DNA of 64,000 nucleotides, from assembly GCF_016887565.1 (NCBI RefSeq), contig NZ_CP069396.1, positions 5,004,001 through 5,068,000 of the forward strand, given 5' to 3'. The position numbers and the translations under genes are program-made. Under the pieces are notes generated by a model. The model did no database searches. It was not told the origin of the DNA and saw nothing but the letters and a program-made list of their open reading frames with translations. Shown here piece after piece: positions 52,140-60,392 of this stretch; position 1 is the stretch's first letter, and the number at the start of each line of letters is the position of its first letter. The DNA is from Archangium violaceum. Its GTDB lineage: Bacteria; Myxococcota; Myxococcia; Myxococcales; Myxococcaceae.

Positions 52140-52832
52140 ATGGATCGAGCTGAGCAGCGGGCCTTGCGGAAGCGGCAGAAGAAGGAGGAGCGGGCGCGGC
52201 GTCGGGCGGCGCGCGAGCCCAGCGTGCTCGTCCAGGAGTTCTGGAACCTGCCCAACATGCTGACGTTGGGGCGCATCTTCCTCATCCCTGTCTTCGTGTG
52301 GCTCACCTACGACGCGGATCCGTACTCCTCGCTGCTGGCGGCGGCGGTGTTCGCGGTGGCCGCCATCACGGACGTGGTGGACGGGTACCTGGCGCGCCAG
52401 TGGAACCTCATCACCGTGGTGGGCAAGTTCATGGACCCGCTGGCCGACAAGCTCATCGTCATGGCCGCCCTGGTGATGATGGTGCGGCTGGGACGCATCG
52501 CGGCCTGGGTGGTCATCGTGCTGCTGGCGCGCGAGCTCATCGTCAGCGGCCTGCGCACCATCGCGGCGAGCGAGGGGATGGTCATCGCCGCCGGGCAGGA
52601 GGGCAAGTGGAAGACGTCCCTCCAGCTCGTGGGCATCATTTCGCTCTGCGTGCACTACGAGCACCTGATCGACGTGGGCTTCTACGCGGCGCCCGTGGAC
52701 TTCAACAAGGTGGGCCAGCTGTTGGTCTATCTGTCGGGGGCGTTCTCGGTGTGGAGCGCCGTGGTGTACTTCCGCGCCTTCCTCGCCATGCTGGCCAGAC
52801 GGGGGAGCGGAGCCGACGCACAGAAGGCTTGA
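52140..52832 (+). CDS. pgsA: CDP-diacylglycerol-glycerol-3-phosphate 3-phosphatidyltransferase
   Basis: A 230-residue membrane enzyme that makes phosphatidylglycerol phosphate. The CDP-alcohol phosphotransferase motif is complete: DVVDGYLARQ...GKFMDPLADK (DGxxAR then GxxxDxxxD). NLPNMLTLGRIFLIPVFVWL is the usual first helix, after an unusually long basic N-terminal tail of about 30 residues. Several membrane helices follow. The gene starts 11 bp after the TPR-AIM24 gene. Its TGA stop lies inside the -35 element of the tRNA-Gly promoter. Confidence 0.92.
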   Translation: MDRAEQRALRKRQKKEERARRRAAREPSVLVQEFWNLPNMLTLGRIFLIPVFVWLTYDADPYSSLLAAAVFAVAAITDVVDGYLARQWNLITVVGKFMDPLADKLIVMAALVMMVRLGRIAAWVVIVLLARELIVSGLRTIAASEGMVIAAGQEGKWKTSLQLVGIISLCVHYEHLIDVGFYAAPVDFNKVGQLLVYLSGAFSVWSAVVYFRAFLAMLARRGSGADAQKA

Positions 52833-52857
52833 CGCACCTGGGAGCGGACTGTATATC
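52829..52857 (+). promoter_or_regulatory. Sigma70-type promoter of tRNA-Gly genes
   Basis: TTGACG at 52829-52834 and TATATC at 52852-52857 are separated by exactly 17 bp, close to consensus. Transcription would start near 52864, about 50 bp before the first tRNA. The -35 box overlaps the pgsA stop codon. Confidence 0.8.
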
Positions 52858-52916
52858 CCCCCTCACTTTCGACGGCGCCGCGAGGCACCGGCGAGAGGCT
52901 TCAGGAGTCGAGAGAA

Positions 52917-52991
52917 GCGGGAATAGCTCAGTGGTAGAGCATCGCCTTGCCAAGGCGAGGGTCGAGGGTTCAAATCCCTTTTCCCGCTCCA
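52917..52991 (+). tRNA. tRNA-Gly (GCC)
   Basis: A full cloverleaf: acceptor GCGGGAA pairs with TTCCCGC, D-arm GCTC/GAGC, anticodon stem TCGCC/GGCGA with loop anticodon GCC, and T-arm GAGGGTTCAAATCCCTT. The discriminator is T and CCA is encoded. The predicted charge is glycine. Confidence 0.97.
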
Positions 52992-53006
52992 ATACTCCGA
53001 CCTGAT

Positions 53007-53081
53007 GCGGGAATAGCTCAGTGGTAGAGCATCGCCTTGCCAAGGCGAGGGTCGAGGGTTCAAATCCCTTTTCCCGCTCCA
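53007..53081 (+). tRNA. tRNA-Gly (GCC), second identical copy
   Basis: Identical in all 75 bases to the tRNA at 52917, with encoded CCA, 15 bp downstream. Both copies share one promoter and one terminator and would be processed from one transcript. Confidence 0.97.
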
Positions 53082-53085
53082 ATCG

Positions 53086-53121
53086 AAGGCCCCCTGGGAG
53101 ACCAGGGGGCCTTTGTTTTTT
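53086..53121 (+). terminator. Intrinsic terminator of the tRNA-Gly transcript
   Basis: AAGGCCCCCTGG (53086-53097) and CCAGGGGGCCTT (53102-53113) form a perfect 12-bp stem with loop GAGA, followed by TG and six T (53116-53121). It is the clearest Rho-independent terminator in the window and separates the tRNAs from the wzm operon. Confidence 0.93.
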
Positions 53122-53236
53122 CCAGGCCCTGCCCCCCGCCTGGCTCGAACAGCGAACCGGCCGTCGCGAGGAGCGGGGCCCCGCATGTCCGCCTGCCTCG
53201 CGTACCGGCTTCGGCCTGCTATATGAAGGCCGCCCC

Positions 53237-54019
53237 ATGCTTCGCCACTTCCGAGAGCTGTACCAATACCGGGGGTTGCTCATCAGCCTCGTCCAACGCG
53301 AGCTGAAGGCGCGCTACCGCGGTTCCATCCTCGGGTTCTTCTGGACGTTCCTGAACCCGACGCTCCACATGTTGGTGTACGCGCTGCTCTTCACCGTGGT
53401 GATGCGGCAGAACATCCCGAGGTACGCCTTCTTCATGTTCGTGGGCCTGCTGCCGTGGATCTGGTTCTCCAGCTCCGTGGGCGCTGGCGCGAGCACCATC
53501 AGCGACCGGCGGGACTTGATGACCAAGGTGCGCTTCCCGGCGCAGGTGCTGCCCTCCACCGTGGTGGCCACCAACCTCATCAACTACGTGCTGTCATTGC
53601 CGCTGATGCTGGTGCTGGGAGCGTTCTACGGCGTGTGGCCCACGTGGCACGTGGTGGCCTTCCCGATGGTGGTGCTCATCCAGCTCGTCTTCACCCTGGC
53701 GCTCGTCTACATCGTCTCCGCCATCAACGTGACCTTCCGAGACCTGCAGCACATCGTGCAGAACCTGCTCACGCTCTGGTTCTTCTGCACGCCGGTGCTG
53801 TACCAGGTGAGCACCATCGCCGATCCGAAGATGCGGGTGCTGGTGACGCTGGTCAATCCCGTGGCCATTCTGGTTACCTCGTACCAGGCCATCTTCTACG
53901 ATCACCGGCTCCCGGATGGGCTGCCCCTGCTGGGGCTGGCCCTGGGGTCGCTCGCGCTGCTGTGGGGCGCCTCGCAGCTCTTCGAGGCCCGTCGCGAGGA
54001 CTTCGCGGAGTCCATCTAG
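53237..54019 (+). CDS. wzm: O-antigen/polysaccharide ABC transporter permease Wzm
   Basis: A 260-residue ABC-2 type permease with six hydrophobic segments. It starts LRHFRELYQYRGLLISLVQRELKARYRGSILGFFW, the coupling region typical of Wzm/TagG-type exporters. Together with the ATPase Wzt it moves lipid-linked polysaccharide across the inner membrane. The frame is open upstream through the terminator and tRNA, but the ATG at 53237 is the biological start. It leads wzt by 5 bp. M. xanthus has wzm and wzt for O-antigen export in the same general neighbourhood as bacNOP. Confidence 0.92.
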   Translation: MLRHFRELYQYRGLLISLVQRELKARYRGSILGFFWTFLNPTLHMLVYALLFTVVMRQNIPRYAFFMFVGLLPWIWFSSSVGAGASTISDRRDLMTKVRFPAQVLPSTVVATNLINYVLSLPLMLVLGAFYGVWPTWHVVAFPMVVLIQLVFTLALVYIVSAINVTFRDLQHIVQNLLTLWFFCTPVLYQVSTIADPKMRVLVTLVNPVAILVTSYQAIFYDHRLPDGLPLLGLALGSLALLWGASQLFEARREDFAESI

Positions 54020-54024
54020 TCGCC

Positions 54025-55371
54025 ATGCAGGAATCCATGGACGCCATCGTCATCCGTGACGTCGTGAAGAGCTTCCGGAAGCGGACCATCCGGGGCGAGT
54101 ACACGACGTTCAAGTCCGAGCTGCTGCGCTGGATTCGCGGGCAGCGCCAGCCCGAGGAGGCGCGGCTCATCACCGCGCTGCGCGGGATCGATCTCACCAT
54201 TCCCCGGGGAAAGACCATGGGGATCCTCGGGCGCAACGGCTCGGGGAAGAGCACGCTGCTGAAGATCATCACCGGCATCTACGCGCCCACGTCGGGCTCC
54301 ATCCAGATCAACGGGCGGATTTCGGCGCTGTTGGACCTGGGGGCGGGCTTCCACCCGGACTTCTCCGGGCGGGAGAACATCCTCATCAACGGCATCATCC
54401 TGGGCATGAGCCGCGCCGAGGTGCGCGCGCGCATGGATGAGATCATCGCCTTCAGCGAGCTGGGCGAGTTCATCGACGAGCCGGTGCGCACCTACTCCAG
54501 CGGCATGTACATGCGCCTGGCGTTCGCGGTGGCCACGCACGTGGACCCGGACATCCTCATCATCGACGAGATCCTCGCCGTGGGCGACGAGCACTTCAGC
54601 AAGAAGAGCCTCGCCAAGATGACGGAGTTCAAGCGGCAGGGGAAGACGATCGTCCTGGTGACGCACGACCTGAACACGGTGGCCACGTGGTGCGACAGCG
54701 CGGCGTGGCTGGACGGTGGGCGCATCCGCGAGGTGGGCGAGCCCGCCAAGGTCATCCGTCACTACCAGCAGGCGCTGCGGTTGGCCGAGGCCCAGGGCTC
54801 TCCGCTCCTGGCCCCGGCGCTCAGCCCGGGCGGAGGCGCGCTGCCGGAGATCCAGGGCGCCGACGTGGCCGCGGCGGTGGCCTCCGAGGCTTCCGCGGCG
54901 AACGCGGCGCCCGTGATTCCTCCGGTGGAGATCCACTCGTTGGACCTGGTGGCGCCCCGGGGCGATACGGGCGTGGTGGTGGACACCGAGCAGGGCATGG
55001 AGGTGCGCATCGGCTTCTCCTCCCGGGCGCAGGTGTCGGACGTGGGCTTCGCGGTGGACATCCGGCGCGACGACGGCACGCAGGTGTACGGGACGAGCAC
55101 CTTCCTGGAGAAGGTGGAGCTGCCCAGCCCGCTGCCGGAGCGCGGGACGGTGCGGTTCGTCATCGAGCGCGTGGGCCTGTCGCCGGGCCGGTACTCCCTG
55201 GGCGTGTCGGCCCGCTCGTCCGGTGGCACGGTGCACGCCACCTCCGGACAGCCGAGTGCCTTCGAGGTGCGCTCGCCCATCGCGGACGAGGGGCTGGTGC
55301 GCCCGCCGCACCGGTGGGTCGTCGAGCGGGCCGAGCCGCTGGCGGAGCCCCTGCGCAGCACGGCCTCGTGA
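54025..55371 (+). CDS. wzt: O-antigen/polysaccharide ABC transporter ATPase Wzt with carbohydrate-binding C-terminus
   Basis: A 448-residue protein. Residues 1-245 form an ABC ATPase: Walker A GRNGSGKST, signature YSSGMYMRLAFA, Walker B ILIIDEILAVGD and the H-loop VTHD. A linker (about 250-300) leads to a C-terminal beta-sandwich (about 300-425; VVVDTEQGMEVRIGFSSRAQ, GRYSLGVSARSSGG), the Wzt carbohydrate-binding domain that recognises the finished chain end. The domain implies that export is coupled to a specific terminal sugar modification. The ATG at 54025 is taken; 54037 is possible. Confidence 0.93.
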   Translation: MQESMDAIVIRDVVKSFRKRTIRGEYTTFKSELLRWIRGQRQPEEARLITALRGIDLTIPRGKTMGILGRNGSGKSTLLKIITGIYAPTSGSIQINGRISALLDLGAGFHPDFSGRENILINGIILGMSRAEVRARMDEIIAFSELGEFIDEPVRTYSSGMYMRLAFAVATHVDPDILIIDEILAVGDEHFSKKSLAKMTEFKRQGKTIVLVTHDLNTVATWCDSAAWLDGGRIREVGEPAKVIRHYQQALRLAEAQGSPLLAPALSPGGGALPEIQGADVAAAVASEASAANAAPVIPPVEIHSLDLVAPRGDTGVVVDTEQGMEVRIGFSSRAQVSDVGFAVDIRRDDGTQVYGTSTFLEKVELPSPLPERGTVRFVIERVGLSPGRYSLGVSARSSGGTVHATSGQPSAFEVRSPIADEGLVRPPHRWVVERAEPLAEPLRSTAS

Positions 55372-55390
55372 GGTGGGGCAGGAGGTACGG

Positions 55391-56224
55391 GTGAAGCGGC
55401 AAGTCGACGGCGTCCGACTGGGCGTCGTGCTGTACCGGAACTCCCGCCACGAGCTGTCGCGGCTGGTGGCCTCGTTCGGGCTGTGCCGGCGCTCGCCGGG
55501 CACGCCCCCGTTCGAGGTGATGTGGCTGGACAACTCGCCGGACGAGTCGCTGCGCGAGGTGCTGGCGGAGCTGGCGCCGGGCAGCGACTACCGGCACTCG
55601 GGCGGCAACCTGGGCTTCGGCGTGGCGCACAACCGGATGATGGCGCGGGTCTTCGCCGAGCCCGGGGTGGGCCACTACGTGTGCGTCAACCCCGACGCGG
55701 TGCTGCACCCGGACTGCGTCCGCGAGCTGGTGGCCGAGGCTCGCCGCCACGCGCGCACGGGACTGGTGGAAGCCCGCATGTTCCCGGACGAGCACCCCAA
55801 GCCCTATGACGCCGTCACGCACGAGACGCCCTGGTGCTCGGGCTGCGTGCTGCTCATCACCCGGGAGCTGTACGGGGCCGTGGCCGGCTTCGACGAGCGC
55901 TTCTTCATGTACTGCGAGGACGTGGACCTGTCCTGGCGGGCCCGGGCGGCGGGTTTCTCCACGCATGTGGCGCCCCTGGCACTGGCCCACCACTACACGG
56001 TGACGCGCGAGGTGAGCCCCCGGCGGGAGCAGAGCGTGCGCCGCAGCGGTGCGCTGCTCGGCGCGAAGTATGGCGACGCGGAGTTCACCGAGAGCTGCCT
56101 GAAGGAGTACGCCGCCCTGGGCGGGCCGCCGTTCCCCAGGCCCACCGTGGAACGTCCGTCCCGAGCACTCGCCCGGGTGGCGGACTTCTCCCATCGCTTC
56201 GATTTCGCGGGGTCACGCTGGTGA
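55391..56224 (+). CDS. Glycosyltransferase family 2 (rhamnosyltransferase-like)
   Basis: A 277-residue GT2 enzyme from a GTG with AGGAGG about 5 bases upstream. It has GVVLYRNSRHELSRL, NLGFGVAHNRMMA (the NxGfgxgxN motif), VCVNPDAVLHPDCV (DxD-like NPD), CSGCVLLITRELYGAVAGFD and RFFMYCEDVDLSWRA (the EDVDL acceptor motif). This set is typical of rhamnosyltransferases that build O-antigen. It is soluble or membrane-peripheral in the cytoplasm. Its stop overlaps the next GTG (GTGA). Confidence 0.9.
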   Translation: MKRQVDGVRLGVVLYRNSRHELSRLVASFGLCRRSPGTPPFEVMWLDNSPDESLREVLAELAPGSDYRHSGGNLGFGVAHNRMMARVFAEPGVGHYVCVNPDAVLHPDCVRELVAEARRHARTGLVEARMFPDEHPKPYDAVTHETPWCSGCVLLITRELYGAVAGFDERFFMYCEDVDLSWRARAAGFSTHVAPLALAHHYTVTREVSPRREQSVRRSGALLGAKYGDAEFTESCLKEYAALGGPPFPRPTVERPSRALARVADFSHRFDFAGSRW

Positions 56225-57651
56225 GGAAGCCCTCGGACATGGAGTCGGAGGTGCCGCTGCACACCTGGGTGCTGGAGCAGGTGGGGGCGGGAGCGCGGGT
56301 GTTGCTGCTCGCGCGCGACGAGGTGCTGGCGGAGCGGCTCGTGTCCGCCGGGTGCACCGTCCTGGACATGGCCGGGGCCTCGGAGTCGGACAGCCCGCTG
56401 ACGGAGATGCTGGGCTGGCTGGCCCCGAGTCACGTGGTGTTGTCCGGTGACGGGGGCCCATCGGCTCTCGAGGAGACACTGCGGGCCGTCGCCCAGGCCG
56501 TGCCCTCCGCGACGCTGCTGGTGGGCGCGCGCAACGCCGCCTCCTCGACCGCGCTGCTGGAGACGCTCTCGGGCCAGGCCCCGGCGGTACTCGGCGCCAC
56601 CGAGGAGTCCCTGTCGCGTTGCTTCTCCTCGCTCGGATTGAAGGTGCTGGCGCGGCGCGCGGTGCCCTGCCAGCCCCGGACGACGGCGCTCGCCGCCGGG
56701 ACGGAGGCCGCGCTGAGGGGGCTCCTCGCTCAGCTCTCCCCCACCACGGAGGCGGAGGTGCTGCTCTACGCGCTCGCGCCCTCCGGTGTGCCCGAGGAGT
56801 CGCCCGCGCCGGCTCTTGTCCCCGAGCTGCTCAGCGTGGTGCTGTGGGCCGGCGAGGCCCAGGCGCGCCCGCTGCTCGACGAAGCCCTCTTCTCGCTCGC
56901 GTGCCAGGAACAACATCCGCTGGAGGTCGTCCTCGTCACTCCCTCGAAGGACGAGGCCGCGCGCGAGCTGCTGGAGCGCTACCAGGCCATCGGTGGCTAC
57001 ACGTTCCAGCTCGTCGAAGCGGAGGCCCCGGTGGCGTTCGCCGAGGGAACCTGCCACGCACGCGGCCAGTACGTGGCCTTCCTCGATGCGGCCTGCGTCG
57101 TCTACCCGGACCACTACGTGAAGCTCGTCCAGGCGCTGCGGGACGGCTCGGCCGCGTGGGCGGTGTCACGCGCACGGCGGACGCCCGTCCAGGGCTCGGA
57201 GCGGTTCGTGAGCCACAAGCGGCCACTGCCGCTGGGTGAGCACCTCGAGCCGACGCACCTGCACCAGGAGCCGTCCCTGCTGTTCGCCCTGGTGGTGGAC
57301 CGTTCGCGCCTGGGGCCATTCCGTCTGGAGCGTGCCGCGGAGCGTGCCGCGGAGCTGACCCTGCGCCTCACAGCGCTCTTCGAGCCCACCTTCCTGGGGA
57401 GTATTGCCTCCTGCGAGCAGCGCTTCACCGGTACCGAGAAGGAAGGGCCGGCGGGACCGCCCCCCGAACTGCGCATGCTCACGTCCCTGGGGGCCGTGGA
57501 GGACCGGGTGGAGCGGGCGCGTGCCGATGGCGCGAGCGCGAAGGGCATGCGCCACCGTGTCATCGATGAGCTGAACAACCGGTTCCGCGAAGGTGCGCCG
57601 CGACTGCACGGCGCGCTGAAGTCCCTCGCGGGCCGGCTGGTCCGGTCTTAG
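56221..57651 (+). CDS. Glycosyltransferase-like (degenerate GT-A) protein
   Basis: A 476-residue protein starting with GTGA overlap to the GT2 gene. The N-terminal 190 residues are a Rossmann-like domain (VLLLARDEVLAERLVSAGCT). Residues about 200-400 look like a GT-A transferase fold (LLSVVLWAGEAQARPLLDEA, QYVAFLDAACVVYPDHY) where the usual DxD is reduced to LDAAC, so catalysis is doubtful. The last 70 residues are helical. It belongs to the wzm-wzt operon and may be a partner or altered transferase for chain assembly. Confidence 0.6.
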   Translation: MRKPSDMESEVPLHTWVLEQVGAGARVLLLARDEVLAERLVSAGCTVLDMAGASESDSPLTEMLGWLAPSHVVLSGDGGPSALEETLRAVAQAVPSATLLVGARNAASSTALLETLSGQAPAVLGATEESLSRCFSSLGLKVLARRAVPCQPRTTALAAGTEAALRGLLAQLSPTTEAEVLLYALAPSGVPEESPAPALVPELLSVVLWAGEAQARPLLDEALFSLACQEQHPLEVVLVTPSKDEAARELLERYQAIGGYTFQLVEAEAPVAFAEGTCHARGQYVAFLDAACVVYPDHYVKLVQALRDGSAAWAVSRARRTPVQGSERFVSHKRPLPLGEHLEPTHLHQEPSLLFALVVDRSRLGPFRLERAAERAAELTLRLTALFEPTFLGSIASCEQRFTGTEKEGPAGPPPELRMLTSLGAVEDRVERARADGASAKGMRHRVIDELNNRFREGAPRLHGALKSLAGRLVRS

Positions 57652-57680
57652 GGCAGGGGCTGCCGGGCGCGACATTCAGC

Positions 57681-57705
57681 AACTGGTCTGACAGTCAGAC
57701 CAGTT
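57681..57705. repeat. Perfect 25-bp palindrome between convergent glycosyltransferase genes
   Basis: AACTGGTCTGAC (57681-57692) and GTCAGACCAGTT (57694-57705) are exact inverted copies around one A. It lies in the 85-bp gap between convergent genes. No T-run follows, so it may be a hairpin terminator, a regulator site or a small mobile remnant. Confidence 0.8.
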
Positions 57706-57736
57706 CGTGCCGCGCGCGCCCGGAAGGTCGGCTGAC

Positions 57737-58624
57737 TCAGTCCGCGGAGGGCAGCCGTGTGAGGTGTTCCTCTACGCCACCCAGAAGGGAGGCATCGTGG
57801 AGGAGCCGTTGAAAGGCGGCGGAGGCATCGAAGGCTTCGCGCACCTTCTGCCAGGCGCGCACGCGCACCGCGTGGAACGACCCGGGCATCCGCACGAGCT
57901 CATCCACCGCGCGCACCATGTCCTCGCCGCCACGAACGAGGAGCTCGTCCTCGGGCTCCACGTACCAATCGGTGGAGAAGGGCGTGTCGGCGATGAGCAG
58001 CAGGCCTCGCGAGAGCGCCAGCATTGGCAGCGGATCGTGCCGGCCGAGGAGCTCGCGGGAACTGTGGAGCAGCACGCCCGCGCCCTCCAACCGCTCTAGC
58101 AGCGCCGAGGGATCCAGCCCCCTGGGGAGTAGCTCGACGGGCGCCAGCTCACGGATCCGTTCGAGCACGGGGGCGGGGGGCGAGGCCCACTCCGGGACGA
58201 GGATTCCGGTCCGTTGCAGCCGGGGGCCCTCGGTGAAGCGGCGCGTGTCCACGGGCAGCGGAAGGGTCTGCAGCCAGGGGAGTGAGGCCAGCTCCGAGGG
58301 GACGGGGGATTCCGGCCAGGTGAGCCAGCGGAACCCCGACAGCGGCGTGACGGCTTCGAATATGTCGAACGGGGCCGGGACGATGCCGACCTTCATCCCA
58401 GGGAGCCGCGCCACGACATCCCCGCCGAGCTTTTGTGGCTCGAAGACGAGGCAGGCCTCGGCGCCCCAGGCGCGTGCCTCGTCCGCGGCCGTGGCCCCAC
58501 CGTCTTCGCCGAGGACGAAGAACCGGAGGTCCGCCCACTCCGCCGTGCGCGGAACGTGCGGCTCGAACACGGACCGCCCGAGGAAAGCCACCTTCATCCG
58601 TGCCGATGACGAGAGGACCCTCAT
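57737..58624 (-). CDS. Glycosyltransferase-like protein (GT-B fold)
   Basis: A 295-residue protein. It starts MKVAFLGRSVFEPHVPRTAE (the first ATG adds nine residues) and contains LPGMKVGIVPAPFDIFEAVT, GVLLHSSRELLGRHDPLPML and ALSRGLLLIADTPFSTDWYV, with a C-terminal SPE-like region (VRAVDELVRMP). This resembles the C-terminal half of GT-B transferases, with glycosyltransferase 1/4-like elements. The ATG overlaps the stop of the preceding GT4 gene (ATGA). It ends the convergent operon. Function within the O-antigen cluster is likely but unspecified. Confidence 0.6.
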   Translation of the reverse strand: MRVLSSSARMKVAFLGRSVFEPHVPRTAEWADLRFFVLGEDGGATAADEARAWGAEACLVFEPQKLGGDVVARLPGMKVGIVPAPFDIFEAVTPLSGFRWLTWPESPVPSELASLPWLQTLPLPVDTRRFTEGPRLQRTGILVPEWASPPAPVLERIRELAPVELLPRGLDPSALLERLEGAGVLLHSSRELLGRHDPLPMLALSRGLLLIADTPFSTDWYVEPEDELLVRGGEDMVRAVDELVRMPGSFHAVRVRAWQKVREAFDASAAFQRLLHDASLLGGVEEHLTRLPSAD

Positions 58625-59880
58625 TCCAACCTCCGGGTGAAGAACGCGCGCACGGAGTGCTTCAAGGAGTCCGGCACCAGCCGCTTCACGGCCTCGATGC
58701 CCGGGTTTTGCTTGAGCTTCCGGTAGCGTTCGAGCAGCAGCCGCTCACCGGGTCCGGCGTCCAGCGAGACCTCCGCCACGTGCCGGACCTCGTCGAGCCA
58801 GTGCTCCTTCATCGTCGCCATCGCGGTGAGCGCGGGGCGGAGGTGCTCGTTGCGCAGCCCCTCGCCGTGGAGCCGCCGCAGCTCGCTGTCGAACTGACCG
58901 ATGCTGGTCTCCCAGTCCGGGAAGGCGCGGGCGGTGCGCAGGGCCGCGGCGCGCAGGCGGTCGAGGTACGCGGGCGAGGCCGACAGCACCTCCAGGTAGC
59001 GCGGGAGCTGCCGCCGGTCATGGGGCGGCACCAGGAGCGCGTTCTCACCGTGCACCATGTACTCGTCGGAGCCGGTGACGGTGTAGGTGATGGCCGTGCC
59101 GCCCTGGGAGAACATCTCCAGCGGCGGGCCGAACATGCCCTCGACCCGGGACAGCTTCAGCATCACGTCGTACCGCTGGTACACCTCGCGGACCCGGTCG
59201 ATGGGGATGCGCTCGTGCACCCGGACGGGCTGTCCTCCCACCACGGGTACCTGTCCACCGCTGCTCGACGAGAGCCAGCCCACCTCGAGGTCCACCCGGG
59301 GGCGGGCCTCCTCGAGCAGCGCGAAGGTCTCGGCCACTCCCTTGAAGTCGATGCCCCAGGGACCTTCCACGAGCACCCGGAGCGGACCGGTGCGCGGCGC
59401 GGGGGCCTCGACACAGGGGAAGTGCTCGCGGCTCAGCCCGTTGCGCACGTAGAGCACCTGTCCCGCCGGCTGTACGGTCCGGATGAACTCGGCGAGCCAC
59501 CGAGCCTCCGTGACGAAGAGCAGCGGCAGCGAGTAGGTGATGCGGTTGAGGTGCTTGAGGTGTCCTTCCGGCCGGAAGCGCGATTCGAGGCTCTGGTTCA
59601 GGTAGCCGTAGACGGCGCTGTCCAGTCGCCACAGGTCGAACCAGGTGAGCCACCAGGTGGCGAAGACGAAGTCGAAGCGCTCGCGCGCCGCCTCGGTGAA
59701 GGTCTGGAAGCGCAGCTCCGGCAGCCTCGGGTGCCAGGGCGGCGAGGAGATGCGCACCGGCCGGTGGGTGACGAGCACCACCTCGTGGCCGAGCGCCCGC
59801 AGCCGCCACGCGTACTCGATGATGACGTTGGCTCCGCCCGAGATGTTGCCGACGTCACCGGCCAGGAAGGCGATCTTCAT
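58621..59880 (-). CDS. Glycosyltransferase family 4
   Basis: A 419-residue GT-B glycosyltransferase. It opens MKIAFLAGDVGNISGGANVI, with the donor-site region VLVEGPWGIDFKGVAETFAL, then GMFGPPLEMFSQGGTAITYT (the family E-x7-E-like site) and GENALLVPPHDRRQLPRYLE. It transfers a nucleotide-linked sugar in the cytoplasm. The ATG overlaps the stop of the upstream coiled-coil gene by four bases (ATGA) and its own stop overlaps the next gene, so translation of this block is coupled throughout. Confidence 0.88.
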   Translation of the reverse strand: MKIAFLAGDVGNISGGANVIIEYAWRLRALGHEVVLVTHRPVRISSPPWHPRLPELRFQTFTEAARERFDFVFATWWLTWFDLWRLDSAVYGYLNQSLESRFRPEGHLKHLNRITYSLPLLFVTEARWLAEFIRTVQPAGQVLYVRNGLSREHFPCVEAPAPRTGPLRVLVEGPWGIDFKGVAETFALLEEARPRVDLEVGWLSSSSGGQVPVVGGQPVRVHERIPIDRVREVYQRYDVMLKLSRVEGMFGPPLEMFSQGGTAITYTVTGSDEYMVHGENALLVPPHDRRQLPRYLEVLSASPAYLDRLRAAALRTARAFPDWETSIGQFDSELRRLHGEGLRNEHLRPALTAMATMKEHWLDEVRHVAEVSLDAGPGERLLLERYRKLKQNPGIEAVKRLVPDSLKHSVRAFFTRRLE

Positions 59881-60392
59881 CGGGTTCCGCCGGTGGGCTT
59901 CTTCGCCTTCCGAGAGGCGCGGGGCTTGTCGTCCGAGGGCTTCGCCTCCGCCGCGCCACGCTCCGCCTCGAGCCGCGCCAGCCGGCGCTCCATCTCCCGC
60001 CGCCAGAGGGCCTGGGTCCGCGAACTCTCCTGCTGGTGCTCGTAGATGACGGCGAGCGATTCGAGGATGGCCTCGTTGAACTCCACCTGCCGGCGCATGA
60101 TCTCGTTGATGAACGGCTGGAAGGCGAGCCGGAAGGCGCGCTTGGCGGTCACGAGCACCGGACCCACCACGGGACGGTGGGAGGTGGGCGGGTCCGCGTA
60201 GCGGGTGTCCTTCTTGTTCCGCGGGGCCTGGAGGACGGGCGGCCACTCCGAGGAGGCGGGGGCGCGCTCGGACACCTCCAGCAGGCGCCGCACCTCGTCC
60301 AGCGAGGCCTCGGGCACGGCGGGGAGCTTGGACGTCTCCGCGGCGATGGCCTCGGCGGAGGGCTCTCGGGTCAACAGGTCTTCAGCGCGCAT
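59877..60392 (-). CDS. Coiled-coil protein of the O-antigen cluster
   Basis: A 171-residue protein with no recognised family. The first 70 residues are acidic and Pro-rich. A middle segment reads RRPVVGPV-like HRPVVGPVLVTAKRAFRLAF, which may touch the membrane, and then QVEFNEAILESLAVIYEHQQ, followed by a charged coiled coil (RREMERRLARLEAERGAAEA). The tail is basic and rich in Lys and Arg. Similar coiled-coil segments precede transferases in polysaccharide clusters, so it may organise enzymes on the membrane. It starts 11 bp before the upstream GT ends. Confidence 0.6.
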   Translation of the reverse strand: MRAEDLLTREPSAEAIAAETSKLPAVPEASLDEVRRLLEVSERAPASSEWPPVLQAPRNKKDTRYADPPTSHRPVVGPVLVTAKRAFRLAFQPFINEIMRRQVEFNEAILESLAVIYEHQQESSRTQALWRREMERRLARLEAERGAAEAKPSDDKPRASRKAKKPTGGTR

